Source: Bellilinea sp. (GTDB lineage Bacteria > Chloroflexota > Anaerolineae > Anaerolineales > Anaerolineaceae). Taken from it: a stretch of 64,000 nucleotides of DNA. Shown piece after piece: positions 53,346 to 62,021 of the stretch (within the stretch, counting starts at the first letter, position 1; every line of letters starts with the position of its first letter). Made by a program: the position numbers and the translations under genes. The stretch covers positions 310,001-374,000 of the forward strand of contig BPHQ01000002.1 of the NCBI GenBank assembly GCA_026003615.1. The letters are read 5' to 3'. The notes under the pieces are model-generated. The model was given only the letters and a program-made list of their open reading frames with translations, ran no database searches and was not told the DNA's origin.

Positions 53346-54314
53346 TTATTGTCTGAAACCGCGCTGCCGGCCGTAGATTGAGATCATCACCAGCAGCGTT
53401 GCACCCAATACCATCCTGCGCACCGAATCGGGCATCTGCATGGTCGTCAAAAGACTGGTGATCAAGGTCAGCACAATGGCACCCGCCATCGTACCCCAAT
53501 AGCTACCTTTACCACCTGAAAGTAAAGTACCACCTACCGCCACAGCCGCAATTGAGGGAAACAGGAATGGCTGTCCTAACGCAATAAAGACTACACCCGT
53601 GTTACCCACCACCAAAAAACCGCCAAACCCGGCCAGTGCGCCGGCTAAAGAATAGACGGCCAAATTTGTGACTGTTACATTAACCCCGGAAAGTTTCGCC
53701 GTCACGCGGTTTACGCCAATTGCAAAAAGATGCTTGCCAAAGGTTGACCTTTCCAATAACAACCACATCATAAAACCAAAAATAATCCAGATGATGATGG
53801 CATTGGGGATGGGAATATCCGGCGAGAGTGGTCGTGCAATCAGACGAGTCATAATCGGAGCCACTTTCCCGCTGACATTACCGTGATTGATGATAATGAT
53901 CAAACCGGTCACCACTCCGGACATCCCTAAGGTCATTACAAACGGCGAAATTTTCAAAAAAGTAATTCCCAGACCATTGATAAATCCAATCAACGCCCCA
54001 ACCGCCAGGGAAATCAACAATGCCAGCAGGACTTTATCATCCTCTCCTTTCACAGTCACATAAGTGAGGATAGCGGTTAAAGTAACCACCGAGCCAGCAG
54101 AAAGATCAATCCCTTCAAAACCACTGATGATCACCAGTGTTTGGCCAGCCGCAATCACTCCTAAAAACACCGCCAGGCGCACGATATTGGTTGCCTGAGC
54201 AATGGCAACATTGATGTCATTGCCAAACCCGTTTGGTAAAAATCCCGAAAGCAGGAAAAGGACAATTGCAAGCAAAATTGCCGCAACAGGTGGGGAAATA
54301 CTTATCCTTCTCAT
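53346..54314 (-). CDS. Ribose-type ABC transporter permease (second)
   Basis: A 322-residue inner-membrane permease of the RbsC family with about 8-10 helices. 'ISGFEGIDLSAGSVVTLTAIL' is the typical early segment and 'GINRVTAKLSGVNV'-like 'GVNRVTAKLSGVNVTVTNLAVYSLAGALAGFGGFLVV' the conserved loop. The ATG at 54314 has GGAGGAAGAA upstream and overlaps the preceding permease stop as ATGA, so it is translationally coupled. It pairs with the other permease as a heterodimer. Confidence 0.9.
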   Translation of the reverse strand: MRRISISPPVAAILLAIVLFLLSGFLPNGFGNDINVAIAQATNIVRLAVFLGVIAAGQTLVIISGFEGIDLSAGSVVTLTAILTYVTVKGEDDKVLLALLISLAVGALIGFINGLGITFLKISPFVMTLGMSGVVTGLIIIINHGNVSGKVAPIMTRLIARPLSPDIPIPNAIIIWIIFGFMMWLLLERSTFGKHLFAIGVNRVTAKLSGVNVTVTNLAVYSLAGALAGFGGFLVVGNTGVVFIALGQPFLFPSIAAVAVGGTLLSGGKGSYWGTMAGAIVLTLITSLLTTMQMPDSVRRMVLGATLLVMISIYGRQRGFRQ

Positions 54315-55279
54315 ACCTTCTTCCTCCGTAGCAGATTGATGATACCCGGAGCCGCCAGTGCTACCACGATGATGGTTGCCTTCACAAATGTCTCCCACCA
54401 GGTATCAATCCGCGAAAAGGAAATAATGTTTTGAATGATTCCCAAGGTAATCGCGCCAACCACCGGCCCTGCCACCCCGCCAACTCCGCCGCTCAAAGCA
54501 GTACCGCCGATAACAACAGCGGTAATGGAAGTCAATGTCATTGGCACGCCGATTTCGGCATTACCGGAACCACTCAACATCGTGATGGCAACCCCAGCCA
54601 GGGCTGCCATAAAACCGGAGGCAACATAGGTTGTAAAAATTACCCATGTCACCGGCACCGCCGTTTCGTAAGCTGCTTCGGCATTACCGCCAACTGCATA
54701 CAGGTAATTTCCAAATCGCGTCGAACGGATATACATCCAGATCAGCAAAATAACCGCAATTACATAAAACGCCAGCGGTAAACCCAAAGGAGTGGTGTTG
54801 CGATAAATATTGGCAATTTCAGCGGGAATACCCCCACCGGGATTCGGTAAGATGAACAAAGCAAAACCCACATACAGGAAACTGGTAGCATAAGTGGTGA
54901 TGATTGGCTGCAATCGCAGAAAAGCAATGAAAAATCCGTTGATTGCGCCTGCCAGAATACCTGCTCCAATCGAAACCAGCACATACGTCCACATTTTCTC
55001 CGGCGAGCCGTTTAACCCGACCTGTGTTGCCAGAATGGTATTGACGATTGAAACGATACCACCTACCGAAATATCAATCCCTCCGCCCAAAATGACAACG
55101 GCCTGCCCGGCTGCCAGTAAAATCATTGGCAGAAAAACCCGCATGTTGCTGTTCAGAGTATCACGCGCAAACATATTGGGCTGCAAGATGAAGTTGATAA
55201 TCAACGCGACCACCAGCAAGAGGATTGCAAAGAAGGCGGGGTAGCGGTTCATCATTTCATCCCAGGAAAACCGTTTCAT
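54311..55279 (-). CDS. Ribose-type ABC transporter permease (first)
   Basis: A 322-residue RbsC-like permease. 'AAGQAVVILGGGIDISVGGIVSIVNTIL' and 'YAVGGNAEAAYETAVPVTWVIFTTYVASGFMAALAGVAI' are family signatures. It overlaps the ATPase stop and the next permease start by four bases each (ATGA), a tightly coupled unit. Having two different permeases is typical of AI-2/rhamnose/erythritol-like importers of this class. Confidence 0.9.
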   Translation of the reverse strand: MKRFSWDEMMNRYPAFFAILLLVVALIINFILQPNMFARDTLNSNMRVFLPMILLAAGQAVVILGGGIDISVGGIVSIVNTILATQVGLNGSPEKMWTYVLVSIGAGILAGAINGFFIAFLRLQPIITTYATSFLYVGFALFILPNPGGGIPAEIANIYRNTTPLGLPLAFYVIAVILLIWMYIRSTRFGNYLYAVGGNAEAAYETAVPVTWVIFTTYVASGFMAALAGVAITMLSGSGNAEIGVPMTLTSITAVVIGGTALSGGVGGVAGPVVGAITLGIIQNIISFSRIDTWWETFVKATIIVVALAAPGIINLLRRKKV

Positions 55280-56796
55280 GCCTCACCTCCGTTGGAAACG
55301 CCCATGCTGGCAGCAATCAGATTTTCCTTGGTCAACGAAGCACCTTTGAGTTCGGCGCGAATTTTCCCATCATGAAGCACAATCACCCGATCGCACAAAC
55401 CAATTAATTCGTCATCATCACTGCTGTAAAACAATATGGATTTACCCTGCTGAGAAAGTTCTGTTAGCAGGGCGTAAAACTCAGCCTTGGTATGGACATC
55501 CACCCCCTTGGTCGGATCATCCAACAAATAACAATCCGGGTCACGCAATAGCCATTTGCCGATGACCACCTTTTGAGCATTTCCACCTGAAAGACTGCTC
55601 ACCGGCGCCATTAAACCAGCCATTACCAGACTGAGTCTTTCACTGATTGCCAGGGCATCCCGTTTTGCCAGTTTCATTTTGAGCGGAAATCCGTATTTCT
55701 GCCATGAAGGCAGTAAAAAATTCTCCAGGATTGAGCGAATGTAGAGCAGCCCCTCTTTCGCCCGATCTCCCGGCACAAGAGCCAGTTTCTTCTGCATTGC
55801 CTGCCGTGGGTGTTTGAACCTTACCACCTCACCCCTGATCCGAACTATCCCCTGATAGGGGATATCCCCAAACAAGGCCAGCAGCAAATCTCGCTGGCCC
55901 TGCCCCTGCAATCCACCAATCCCTAACAATTCTCCTTGTTTTACTTTAAGACTGACTCCCCGCAGTATTTCGGTGGTCAGGTTTTCCACCTCCAGGTAAA
56001 CTGGTTGCTCCAAACCGGTTGCATTTTCAGCAATAGTCGTTTTTGTGAACTGAAAAACCTTCTCTTTTTCGGTCATCAACTGAATCAAATCTTTCTCTGT
56101 AATATCCTTAATGTCCCCCTGACCGACCGTTTTACCATTCCGCAGGACGCTATAACGATCGGCAATGCGGAATATTTCTTCCATGCGGTGAGAAACAAAT
56201 ACAATTGCCTTGCCTTCGGCTTTCCAACGTCTGACCAGTTCGAATAATCGCTCTACCTGGCGACTATCAAGGCTGGCAGTTGCTTCATCCAAAATCAATA
56301 TGCGCGGATTGAGACTGATGGCTTTCAAAATTTCTACGATTTGTTTTTCATCCGGGTGCAAATCGGATACAAGTGTTTCCGGTCGTAAATCGGCTTTGAA
56401 AGTACCGCTGAACAATTCCAGCAGGGCTTCCGTTTTTTCTCGCATCACCCTCCGGTCAATCATTCCGTCAGGTTTCAGCGGTTCGCGTGTCAGCCAGATA
56501 TTATCCGCCACCGTCATTTTAGGCACCAAACTGAGTTCCTGAAATACGGTAGCAATTCCCATCTTTCGAGCCGCCTGCGGGGATGAGAAGCGCACGGGTT
56601 TATCATCGAGGAGTAGTTGCCCTCCATCGAGGACAACTACTCCATTGATGACCTTACTCATCGTGCTTTTGCCGCTTCCATTTGCCCCAATCAGTGCGAC
56701 CACCTCCCCGGAATGAACATCCAGGTTCCCGTCTGACAGCGCTATAACACCCCCATAACGCTTAACGATATTTCGGGCAGAAAGCGACACACTCAT
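55276..56796 (-). CDS. Sugar ABC transporter ATPase (RbsA type)
   Basis: A 506-residue protein with two fused ATP-binding domains: Walker A 'GANGSGKSTMSKVI', signature region 'DLHPDEKQIVEILKAIS', Walker B 'ILILDEATASLD'; second domain with degenerate P-loop 'GGLQGQGQRD', 'LSGGNAQKVVIGKWL' and 'CYLLDDPTKGVD'. It starts four bases after the binding-protein stop and has a weak ribosome binding site, which should make it less abundant than the binding protein. Confidence 0.92.
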   Translation of the reverse strand: MSVSLSARNIVKRYGGVIALSDGNLDVHSGEVVALIGANGSGKSTMSKVINGVVVLDGGQLLLDDKPVRFSSPQAARKMGIATVFQELSLVPKMTVADNIWLTREPLKPDGMIDRRVMREKTEALLELFSGTFKADLRPETLVSDLHPDEKQIVEILKAISLNPRILILDEATASLDSRQVERLFELVRRWKAEGKAIVFVSHRMEEIFRIADRYSVLRNGKTVGQGDIKDITEKDLIQLMTEKEKVFQFTKTTIAENATGLEQPVYLEVENLTTEILRGVSLKVKQGELLGIGGLQGQGQRDLLLALFGDIPYQGIVRIRGEVVRFKHPRQAMQKKLALVPGDRAKEGLLYIRSILENFLLPSWQKYGFPLKMKLAKRDALAISERLSLVMAGLMAPVSSLSGGNAQKVVIGKWLLRDPDCYLLDDPTKGVDVHTKAEFYALLTELSQQGKSILFYSSDDDELIGLCDRVIVLHDGKIRAELKGASLTKENLIAASMGVSNGGEA

Positions 56797-56800
56797 AGGT

Positions 56801-57940
56801 TTATTTCAAGAAGAAGGTATCCAGGACTTCCTGATCGGTCATGATGCCGTCCAGCAGATAGGCATCCGGTTTGTCCTTGCAGATGTCCAGACCCTCTTGC
56901 AGGTTGTCCTTGGTGATCACAATCGGCACCGGAATGACAAACGACAGACCGTTCGCACCACCCAGCTTGCTCTTATCCACCTGCTTGCCCAGCAGCATGT
57001 TCACCGCAATCCGCAAACCGGTCGGTGAGACACCCGGCGGATTGGCCACCGCAATCGTCTCGAAGTCCGGGCGATCCTTCAGCACCTGCTCCCACAGTTT
57101 CAGGAACTGGCAGCGGCCTTCGCCCACTCCCACCGGGAACTTCGCCGGGTTCGCTGCGATCACCGCCTGCAAAGCACCAATCGCCATCCCATCCTGTGTC
57201 CAGTACCCATCCAGATTCGGATACGCCGCCAGGAAGTTCGACATCACCTGCTGACCGGTCGCTTCATCCCACTTCCCCGTGTCCTTCGCCAGCACTTTGA
57301 TGTCCGGATACTGCGACAACACCTCGTCTACCCCTTCCATCCGCGCTACATTCGCCGGATGCCCGGGAAAACCTTCGATCAGCACGATGTTGCCCTTGCC
57401 GCCCAACTTCTCGGCAAGCCACTTCGCGCTCGTCTTCGCCCATTCCTTCTGATCAATGCCCACGTTGTACACGCCCGGCACATTCAACTCCTGATCCACC
57501 GAGATCACAATGATCCCCTTGCTCACTGCCTCCTGCAGCGTCGCATTCAGACCATTCACATCACTCGGATTGACCAGAATCGCATCCACTCCCTTCGCCA
57601 TCAGATTCTGCAATTGCTGAATCTGACCGGCTACGTCCGTGTCCGCACTCTCAATCACCAACTCCGTCGTCAGACCTTTGTCCATGTACTCTTTGTTGAC
57701 TTCGATCAACTCCGCTATCATCTGCGTGCGATATTCGCTGCTGATGAACGGATTCGAAATCCCTATCGTGAAGGGCGGCCCCTTGGATTCAACGGGGGGT
57801 TGAGTGGGTTGTTGTCCGGTTTGCGGCGGCTGAGTTGGCTGCACCTCGGTAGTTGGTGTTGCCGGTGTGCCGCAGGCTGCCAGCACCATGGAAATGACCA
57901 TGATGAGGGCAAGAATTGTAAAGAGGGGTTTTCTTTGCAT
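56801..57940 (-). CDS. Sugar ABC transporter substrate-binding lipoprotein
   Basis: About 379 residues with a lipoprotein signal ('VISMVLAACG'), a Thr/Pro/Gln-rich linker and a periplasmic-binding-protein type 1 fold of the ribose family ('FTIGISNPFISSEYRTQMIAELIEVNKEYM', 'IQQLQNLMAKGVDAILVNPSDVNGLNATLQEA', 'VISVDQE'). Start: ATG at 57940, nine bases after AAGGAG; an ATG two codons earlier (57946) is also possible. A long leader carries the GAAAGGAGGTG element. The sugar ligand is unknown. Confidence 0.9.
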   Translation of the reverse strand: MQRKPLFTILALIMVISMVLAACGTPATPTTEVQPTQPPQTGQQPTQPPVESKGPPFTIGISNPFISSEYRTQMIAELIEVNKEYMDKGLTTELVIESADTDVAGQIQQLQNLMAKGVDAILVNPSDVNGLNATLQEAVSKGIIVISVDQELNVPGVYNVGIDQKEWAKTSAKWLAEKLGGKGNIVLIEGFPGHPANVARMEGVDEVLSQYPDIKVLAKDTGKWDEATGQQVMSNFLAAYPNLDGYWTQDGMAIGALQAVIAANPAKFPVGVGEGRCQFLKLWEQVLKDRPDFETIAVANPPGVSPTGLRIAVNMLLGKQVDKSKLGGANGLSFVIPVPIVITKDNLQEGLDICKDKPDAYLLDGIMTDQEVLDTFFLK

Positions 57941-58007
57941 GTTCATCTTCTCCTTCTGTCAAGTTTTTCAAACAAACAAAAATTCGGATAAACGATCATT
58001 GGGACCT

Positions 58008-58033
58008 TTTTGAAGTATGAAACACCTCCTTTC
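58008..58033 (-). promoter_or_regulatory. STAB-SD-like leader element (sugar ABC operon)
   Basis: On the minus strand GAAAGGAGGTG (58033 to 58023) is followed by TTTCATACTTCAAAA. No start codon follows at translation distance; the true start is 83 bases on, with its own AAGGAG. It lies 16 bases after the ROK regulator stop, so a separate promoter is unlikely to fit between them and the element may mark a processed, ribosome-protected mRNA 5' end. The match to 30644-30666 covers 11 identical bases plus CTTCAAAA. Confidence 0.55.
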
Positions 58034-58048
58034 CATCAAGTATCCAGC

Positions 58049-59293
58049 TCAAATTGTCGTGGTTGGTTGATCTTCGATGACAAACAAGTATTCGAGAGCC
58101 AGCGCAACCGCGCCGGTTACCCCCGCATCGGCGCCCATCCGCGAGAAATTGATGGAAAGATGGGTGGTCGCCAATGGGAGGGAACGGCGCAGCACTGCCC
58201 GGCGGATGGAAACCAGTAAATGATTGCCAAAATTGGCAATGCCTCCACCGATAAAAATATGACTGGGATTGAAGAAATTGACCAGCCCGGCCAACACGTC
58301 ACCAATCATTTGACCGCTTGCCCGAATGATTTCCAAAGCAGCCTGATCACCTTCGCGGCATGCGGTGTTGACATCTTCAGGGCGTAAAACACCCCCGTTT
58401 TGATTCATCAGGTTTTTCAGGAAAGGACTACTCCCGCTCAAGGCAGCTTGCACGGCTTTCTCTGCAATCGCCGGGCCAGCGGCCATTGCTTCCAGACAAC
58501 CGGTATTCCCGCAACGGCAGATTGGCCCGTTTTTATCCACACAGATATGACCAATGTCACCGGCGCAACCAGTGCTTCCACGATGGATTTTTCCATTTGA
58601 GACAATCCCCGCTCCGATACCCGTGCCAATTTTTACAAAGATAAAATGATCCACGTTGATCCCATCGCCAGCGCGCTGCTCACCTAACGCCATGATATTG
58701 ACATCGTTATCAACAACGACAAACGCATTCGGGAACGATTCCTTAACAAACCCCCGTATCGAAAAATTCTCCCAGTCCGGCATCAAAGGCGGCGCAACCA
58801 GCACCCCCCGCGCAAAGTCAACCGGCCCCGGCACACCAATGCCAATTCCCAAAATCTGATCAGACCGGCATCCCTGCAAATCCATCAATTGGAAGATGAT
58901 CTCTACACAACGAGACAAAAACGGTTCCGGGCGCTGACGCACGTCCGCTGCCTCACTATAGCGTTGAAGGATTCCGCCCGAAATATCCGCCAGAGCAACA
59001 TCCACACTGGTCGCGCCAATATCTACCCCCACCACAAAACCCAGATTGCGGTTAATACAAAGCAGGCGGGGTTTTCTCCCTCCCTGAGATATACCCTCGC
59101 CCGCTTCCATTAAGAACCCCTTTTCAACCAGATCGCGAATGTCTTGAGCAGTCTTGGCCTTCGACCAACCGGTCATACGGGTAATATCGCTGCTGGTTAT
59201 GCACCCCTGCCGGCGCAAAGCACGGATGATCTCCGCCTCTGCACTGTTCAACAAAATCGGTGCCTTGATTCTTGGCCGAAAGGATTGGGTCAT
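58049..59293 (-). CDS. ROK-family transcriptional regulator
   Basis: A 414-residue NagC/XylR-type regulator. Residues about 14-60 form a winged helix ('LNSAEAEIIRALRRQGCITSSDITRMTGWSKAKTAQDIRDLVEKGFL'). The ROK domain follows with 'VVGVDIGATSVDVAL', 'FVKIGTGIGAGIVSNGKIH' and the zinc motif 'GDIGHICVDKNGPICRCGNTGCLEAMAAG'. It should bind a sugar or sugar phosphate and control the operon that it heads. Phased repeats and a promoter lie in the 170 bases upstream, suggesting autoregulation. The ribosome binding site is weak. Confidence 0.9.
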   Translation of the reverse strand: MTQSFRPRIKAPILLNSAEAEIIRALRRQGCITSSDITRMTGWSKAKTAQDIRDLVEKGFLMEAGEGISQGGRKPRLLCINRNLGFVVGVDIGATSVDVALADISGGILQRYSEAADVRQRPEPFLSRCVEIIFQLMDLQGCRSDQILGIGIGVPGPVDFARGVLVAPPLMPDWENFSIRGFVKESFPNAFVVVDNDVNIMALGEQRAGDGINVDHFIFVKIGTGIGAGIVSNGKIHRGSTGCAGDIGHICVDKNGPICRCGNTGCLEAMAAGPAIAEKAVQAALSGSSPFLKNLMNQNGGVLRPEDVNTACREGDQAALEIIRASGQMIGDVLAGLVNFFNPSHIFIGGGIANFGNHLLVSIRRAVLRRSLPLATTHLSINFSRMGADAGVTGAVALALEYLFVIEDQPTTTI

Positions 59294-59383
59294 GGGCTGA
59301 AAAAAAAGGGCAAAAGATGGAAATCAATGGCAGGAGAGAAGCGTTTTCAACGCGAATTTTCGCATTAAAAACAACTTGATCTT

Positions 59384-59412
59384 ATTATGGCAAAAATCTT
59401 TCGTAAATTCAA
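59384..59412 (-). promoter_or_regulatory. Promoter of the ROK regulator operon
   Basis: On the minus strand TTGAAT (59412-59407) and CATAAT (59389-59384) are spaced by 17 bases. The -35 overlaps the first of three phased repeats. The distance to the regulator ATG is about 90 bases. Confidence 0.55.
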
Positions 59413-59451
59413 TAGACGATTTCGTATATTTTATTAAGAACTTCGTCTATT
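59400..59451. promoter_or_regulatory. Three phased repeats, candidate ROK operator
   Basis: TTCGTAAATT (59400-59409), TTCGTATATT (59421-59430) and TTCGTCTATT (59442-59451) are direct repeats of TTCGTNNATT at exactly 21-base steps, two helical turns, so all face the same side of the DNA. An inverted pair AATAGACGA (59411-59419) / TCGTCTATT (59443-59451) is superimposed. They overlap the -35 of the regulator promoter. Confidence 0.6.
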
Positions 59452-59466
59452 TGATAGACAAAGCGC

Positions 59467-60663
59467 TTACTCGCGAATCACCTGCGTAATCGCCCCGGTC
59501 TTCTTGTTTTTCAGGATGACTTTGAGGTTACCATTCGGCATCCGTTCCTCTTTGATCAGGTAATGCTCCTCATCGTAATCCCTCAAGGCAGTAGTGAGGT
59601 CTTTCCCTTCACCACCACGCCAGACTTTTAAATCAACCGGTTCCCATTTTTTGGTCTGGGCTGATTTGTAGCACGCATCAATGATGGCATTGACTACATA
59701 ACCATCGTAAAAGGTTTCCATTGGCTGCCGACCCTCATCCATGGCGTTGAACATATCCAGGAACATCTCCACATAACCCAGCGAACCAATTTCATCACCC
59801 ACCGGGAATAGCCAGCCAGTATCCCCTTCGGCTTTCTCAGCCACATAACCGCCCTGCCCCACCGCAGTAAACATCTCAAAGCCAGTGCGCAGCCAGTGAT
59901 TCAACCAGACCGTTCCTTCGGTGCCGGCAATCTCATCGCGCAGATCCATACCGCCGCGAAACGTCCAGGAAACCTCAAATTGCCCGATAGCCCCATTGTC
60001 ATACCGCACAAGGCCCACCGCGTGATCTTCGGCATCAATTGGATGAACCTGAGTATCAGCCCAGCACGTCACTTCGATGGGGCAATTTTCCTTGCCGATG
60101 AAATTGCGCGCAATCTCGATACAGTGACACCCCATGTCTACAATGGCGCCTCCGCCAGACTGCTCTTTGGTCCAAAACCAGTCACTGTGCGGGCCGCCAT
60201 GGGTTTCGCGCGAGCGTGCCCACAACACCTTTCCTAACGCGCCATTGCGAGCCGACTCCAGCGCCTTGAGAGTCTTTGGGGTATAAACCAAATCTTCAAG
60301 GTATCCGTGAAAAACCCCTGCCTCTTCAACGGCTCTCAACATTTCCAGCGCCTCTTCCCCATTGGTTGCCAGCGGTTTGGTGCAAAGCACCGCCTTGCCC
60401 GCCTCTGCCGCCAGTAAAGCAGCCGGTTTGTGCAGATAATTCGGCAAACCAATGACAACAGTATCCACTTCCGGATCACGGATTGCTTCAGCCATGTCTG
60501 TTGTCCATCGCGGGATACCAAATTCTGCCGCGAACTTTTCAGCCTGTTCCGCCCGTCGGGAATAGACCGTTACGACCTGCTCCTTGCCGCGATATTTCAA
60601 CAGACTCATAGTGTAAAAACGACCAATCAAGCCGGTACCCAGCATGGCGATCTTGTGACTCAT
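59467..60663 (-). CDS. Gfo/Idh/MocA-family dehydrogenase (third)
   Basis: A 398-residue NAD(P)-dependent oxidoreductase. '[18 protein letters not shown]' is the Rossmann motif; '[11 protein letters not shown]' stands where EKP is usual, with Thr for Glu but Lys kept; '[20 protein letters not shown]' holds the substrate-site Asp and His. A basic C-terminal extension ('[24 protein letters not shown]') is unusual for the family. The ATG at 60663 has TTGGAG upstream. It has its own consensus promoter with an operator-like palindrome. Confidence 0.88.
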   Translation of the reverse strand: MSHKIAMLGTGLIGRFYTMSLLKYRGKEQVVTVYSRRAEQAEKFAAEFGIPRWTTDMAEAIRDPEVDTVVIGLPNYLHKPAALLAAEAGKAVLCTKPLATNGEEALEMLRAVEEAGVFHGYLEDLVYTPKTLKALESARNGALGKVLWARSRETHGGPHSDWFWTKEQSGGGAIVDMGCHCIEIARNFIGKENCPIEVTCWADTQVHPIDAEDHAVGLVRYDNGAIGQFEVSWTFRGGMDLRDEIAGTEGTVWLNHWLRTGFEMFTAVGQGGYVAEKAEGDTGWLFPVGDEIGSLGYVEMFLDMFNAMDEGRQPMETFYDGYVVNAIIDACYKSAQTKKWEPVDLKVWRGGEGKDLTTALRDYDEEHYLIKEERMPNGNLKVILKNKKTGAITQVIRE

Positions 60664-60699
60664 AGTTTGTTTCTCCAAGGGGGATTTTTTTAATATCTA

Positions 60700-60713
60700 A
60701 ATGTACGAACATT
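60700..60713. promoter_or_regulatory. Operator-like palindrome, copy 1
   Basis: AATGTACGAACATT, arms AATGT/ACATT, covering the predicted transcription start of the leftward dehydrogenase gene. It differs from copy 2 (60782-60795) at one central base. The GntR regulator encoded at 62022 is the likely ligand. Confidence 0.65.
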
Positions 60714-60716
60714 CTA

Positions 60717-60745
60717 ATTATAGATAATTCTATTATGCGTGTCAA
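60717..60745 (-). promoter_or_regulatory. Consensus sigma-70 promoter of the third dehydrogenase
   Basis: On the minus strand TTGACA (60745-60740) and TATAAT (60722-60717) are perfect consensus hexamers with 17-base spacing. The expected start point falls in the AATGTACGAACATT palindrome just downstream. Confidence 0.85.
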
Positions 60746-60781
60746 CTTGCTTTTTCAACTGTTTTCGACTAAAATCGACTT

Positions 60782-60795
60782 AATGTACGCACATT
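60782..60795. promoter_or_regulatory. Operator-like palindrome, copy 2
   Basis: AATGTACGCACATT, just downstream of the -10 of the rightward promoter (TTGCTT at 60747, TAAAAT at 60770-60775, 17-base spacing). Binding here would block the UroD-like/GntR/SIS/SDR transcript, as copy 1 would block the divergent one. Confidence 0.65.
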
Positions 60796-60818
60796 TGAAT
60801 AATCGTTCTTAAATTCCC

Positions 60819-61988
60819 ATGACCACTTTTTCCCTCACTCCCCGTCAGCGCGTATATACTGCCCTTCGGCACGAAACCCCCGACCGCGTCCCCACCGCTC
60901 TGGGAGGTGGGCCTTATGGCCTGGTAGACGATCTCTACTTTCGCCTGCTGGATTTCTTCCAGCTTGGTGAAGCCGTCCCCCCTTTCCGTCAAGGTCATAA
61001 CATCTCTTACATGGACGATCGTCTGTTAAGTCGTTTGGGCACCGATTTTCGCTACTGCTGGCCGGCCAAGCTGCCAAACAGTCCAGTCATCCCCGGCGAA
61101 GATGAAAACACTTTTTTTGATTCATTTGGTCAAATCTGGAAACGGGCTTTGCCTTACTATTATGCCGGTAACGGTCTTTTACAACACACAACCAACATCG
61201 AGGACATCGAACGACTTGTGCGCTGGCCTGATCCCCGTGATCCTTCGTGGATGCAAGGAGTTGCTCAACGGGCTGAGGAACTTCAACGCAACACCCCCTA
61301 CTTTATCGTTATGCGCATGGTGGCTTCTCATGGGCCATTTCAAACCGCCTGTGACCTGCGCGGCACGGAAAATTTTCTCACCGATTTGATTGAATACCCT
61401 GACTTTGCCCTTACATTACTGGATCGCATCACCACCCTACTGGAAGGTCTTTTGGATGCCGCCATGCGAGCCGGCGGGCGATGGTTTGATATGATTGAAT
61501 TACCCGGTGATGATTACGCCGGTAACTCCGGTCCGATTCTTTCACCAGCCATGTTCCGCCGCTTCATCAAACCCTGCCTGGCAAGAATGATTCATACCAT
61601 TCGCGCACACAAACCGGACATTAAGATTATGCTTCACAGCGACGGTGCGGTTGCCCGTCTGATCCCGGATTTCATCGAGTTAGGGGTGGATGTCCTTCAT
61701 CCACTTGAACCACTCCCTGCCACAAACATCTCTGAAATCAAACAAAAATACGGAGACCGCATCAGCTTCTTGGGCGGCATTGATATCAGTCACGCCATGC
61801 TCGGCAGCCGCGAGGATGTCATTCAAGAAGTAAAAACCCGTCTTGCTCAACTTGCCGAAGGAGGTGGTTACATTTTGGCCCCTGCCAATCACCTTCAGGC
61901 TGATGTCCCCGCGGAAAATGTAGTAACTCTTTTTCAAGCCGCTCAACATTGGGGAAAGTACCCGCTGGCACTTTCTTCCTCGCCGTGA
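60819..61988 (+). CDS. Uroporphyrinogen decarboxylase-family protein
   Basis: A 389-residue URO-D-fold TIM-barrel protein, not a haem-pathway HemE: it starts 'SLTPRQRVYTALRHETPDRVPTALGG' as the methyltransferase-like group does. 'MIELPGDDYAGNSGPILSPAMFRRFIKPCLARMIHTI' and 'KIMLHSDGAVARLIPDFIELGVDVLHPLEP' are conserved. The HxC zinc motif of MtaA/cobalamin methyltransferases is absent (HSDG here). Its position in a sugar cluster under a GntR regulator suggests it acts on a carbohydrate-derived compound; the reaction is unknown. Confidence 0.83.
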   Translation: MTTFSLTPRQRVYTALRHETPDRVPTALGGGPYGLVDDLYFRLLDFFQLGEAVPPFRQGHNISYMDDRLLSRLGTDFRYCWPAKLPNSPVIPGEDENTFFDSFGQIWKRALPYYYAGNGLLQHTTNIEDIERLVRWPDPRDPSWMQGVAQRAEELQRNTPYFIVMRMVASHGPFQTACDLRGTENFLTDLIEYPDFALTLLDRITTLLEGLLDAAMRAGGRWFDMIELPGDDYAGNSGPILSPAMFRRFIKPCLARMIHTIRAHKPDIKIMLHSDGAVARLIPDFIELGVDVLHPLEPLPATNISEIKQKYGDRISFLGGIDISHAMLGSREDVIQEVKTRLAQLAEGGGYILAPANHLQADVPAENVVTLFQAAQHWGKYPLALSSSP

Positions 61989-62021
61989 ATTGAACCTTTT
62001 ATGACTCTCAGAAAGGACCCT

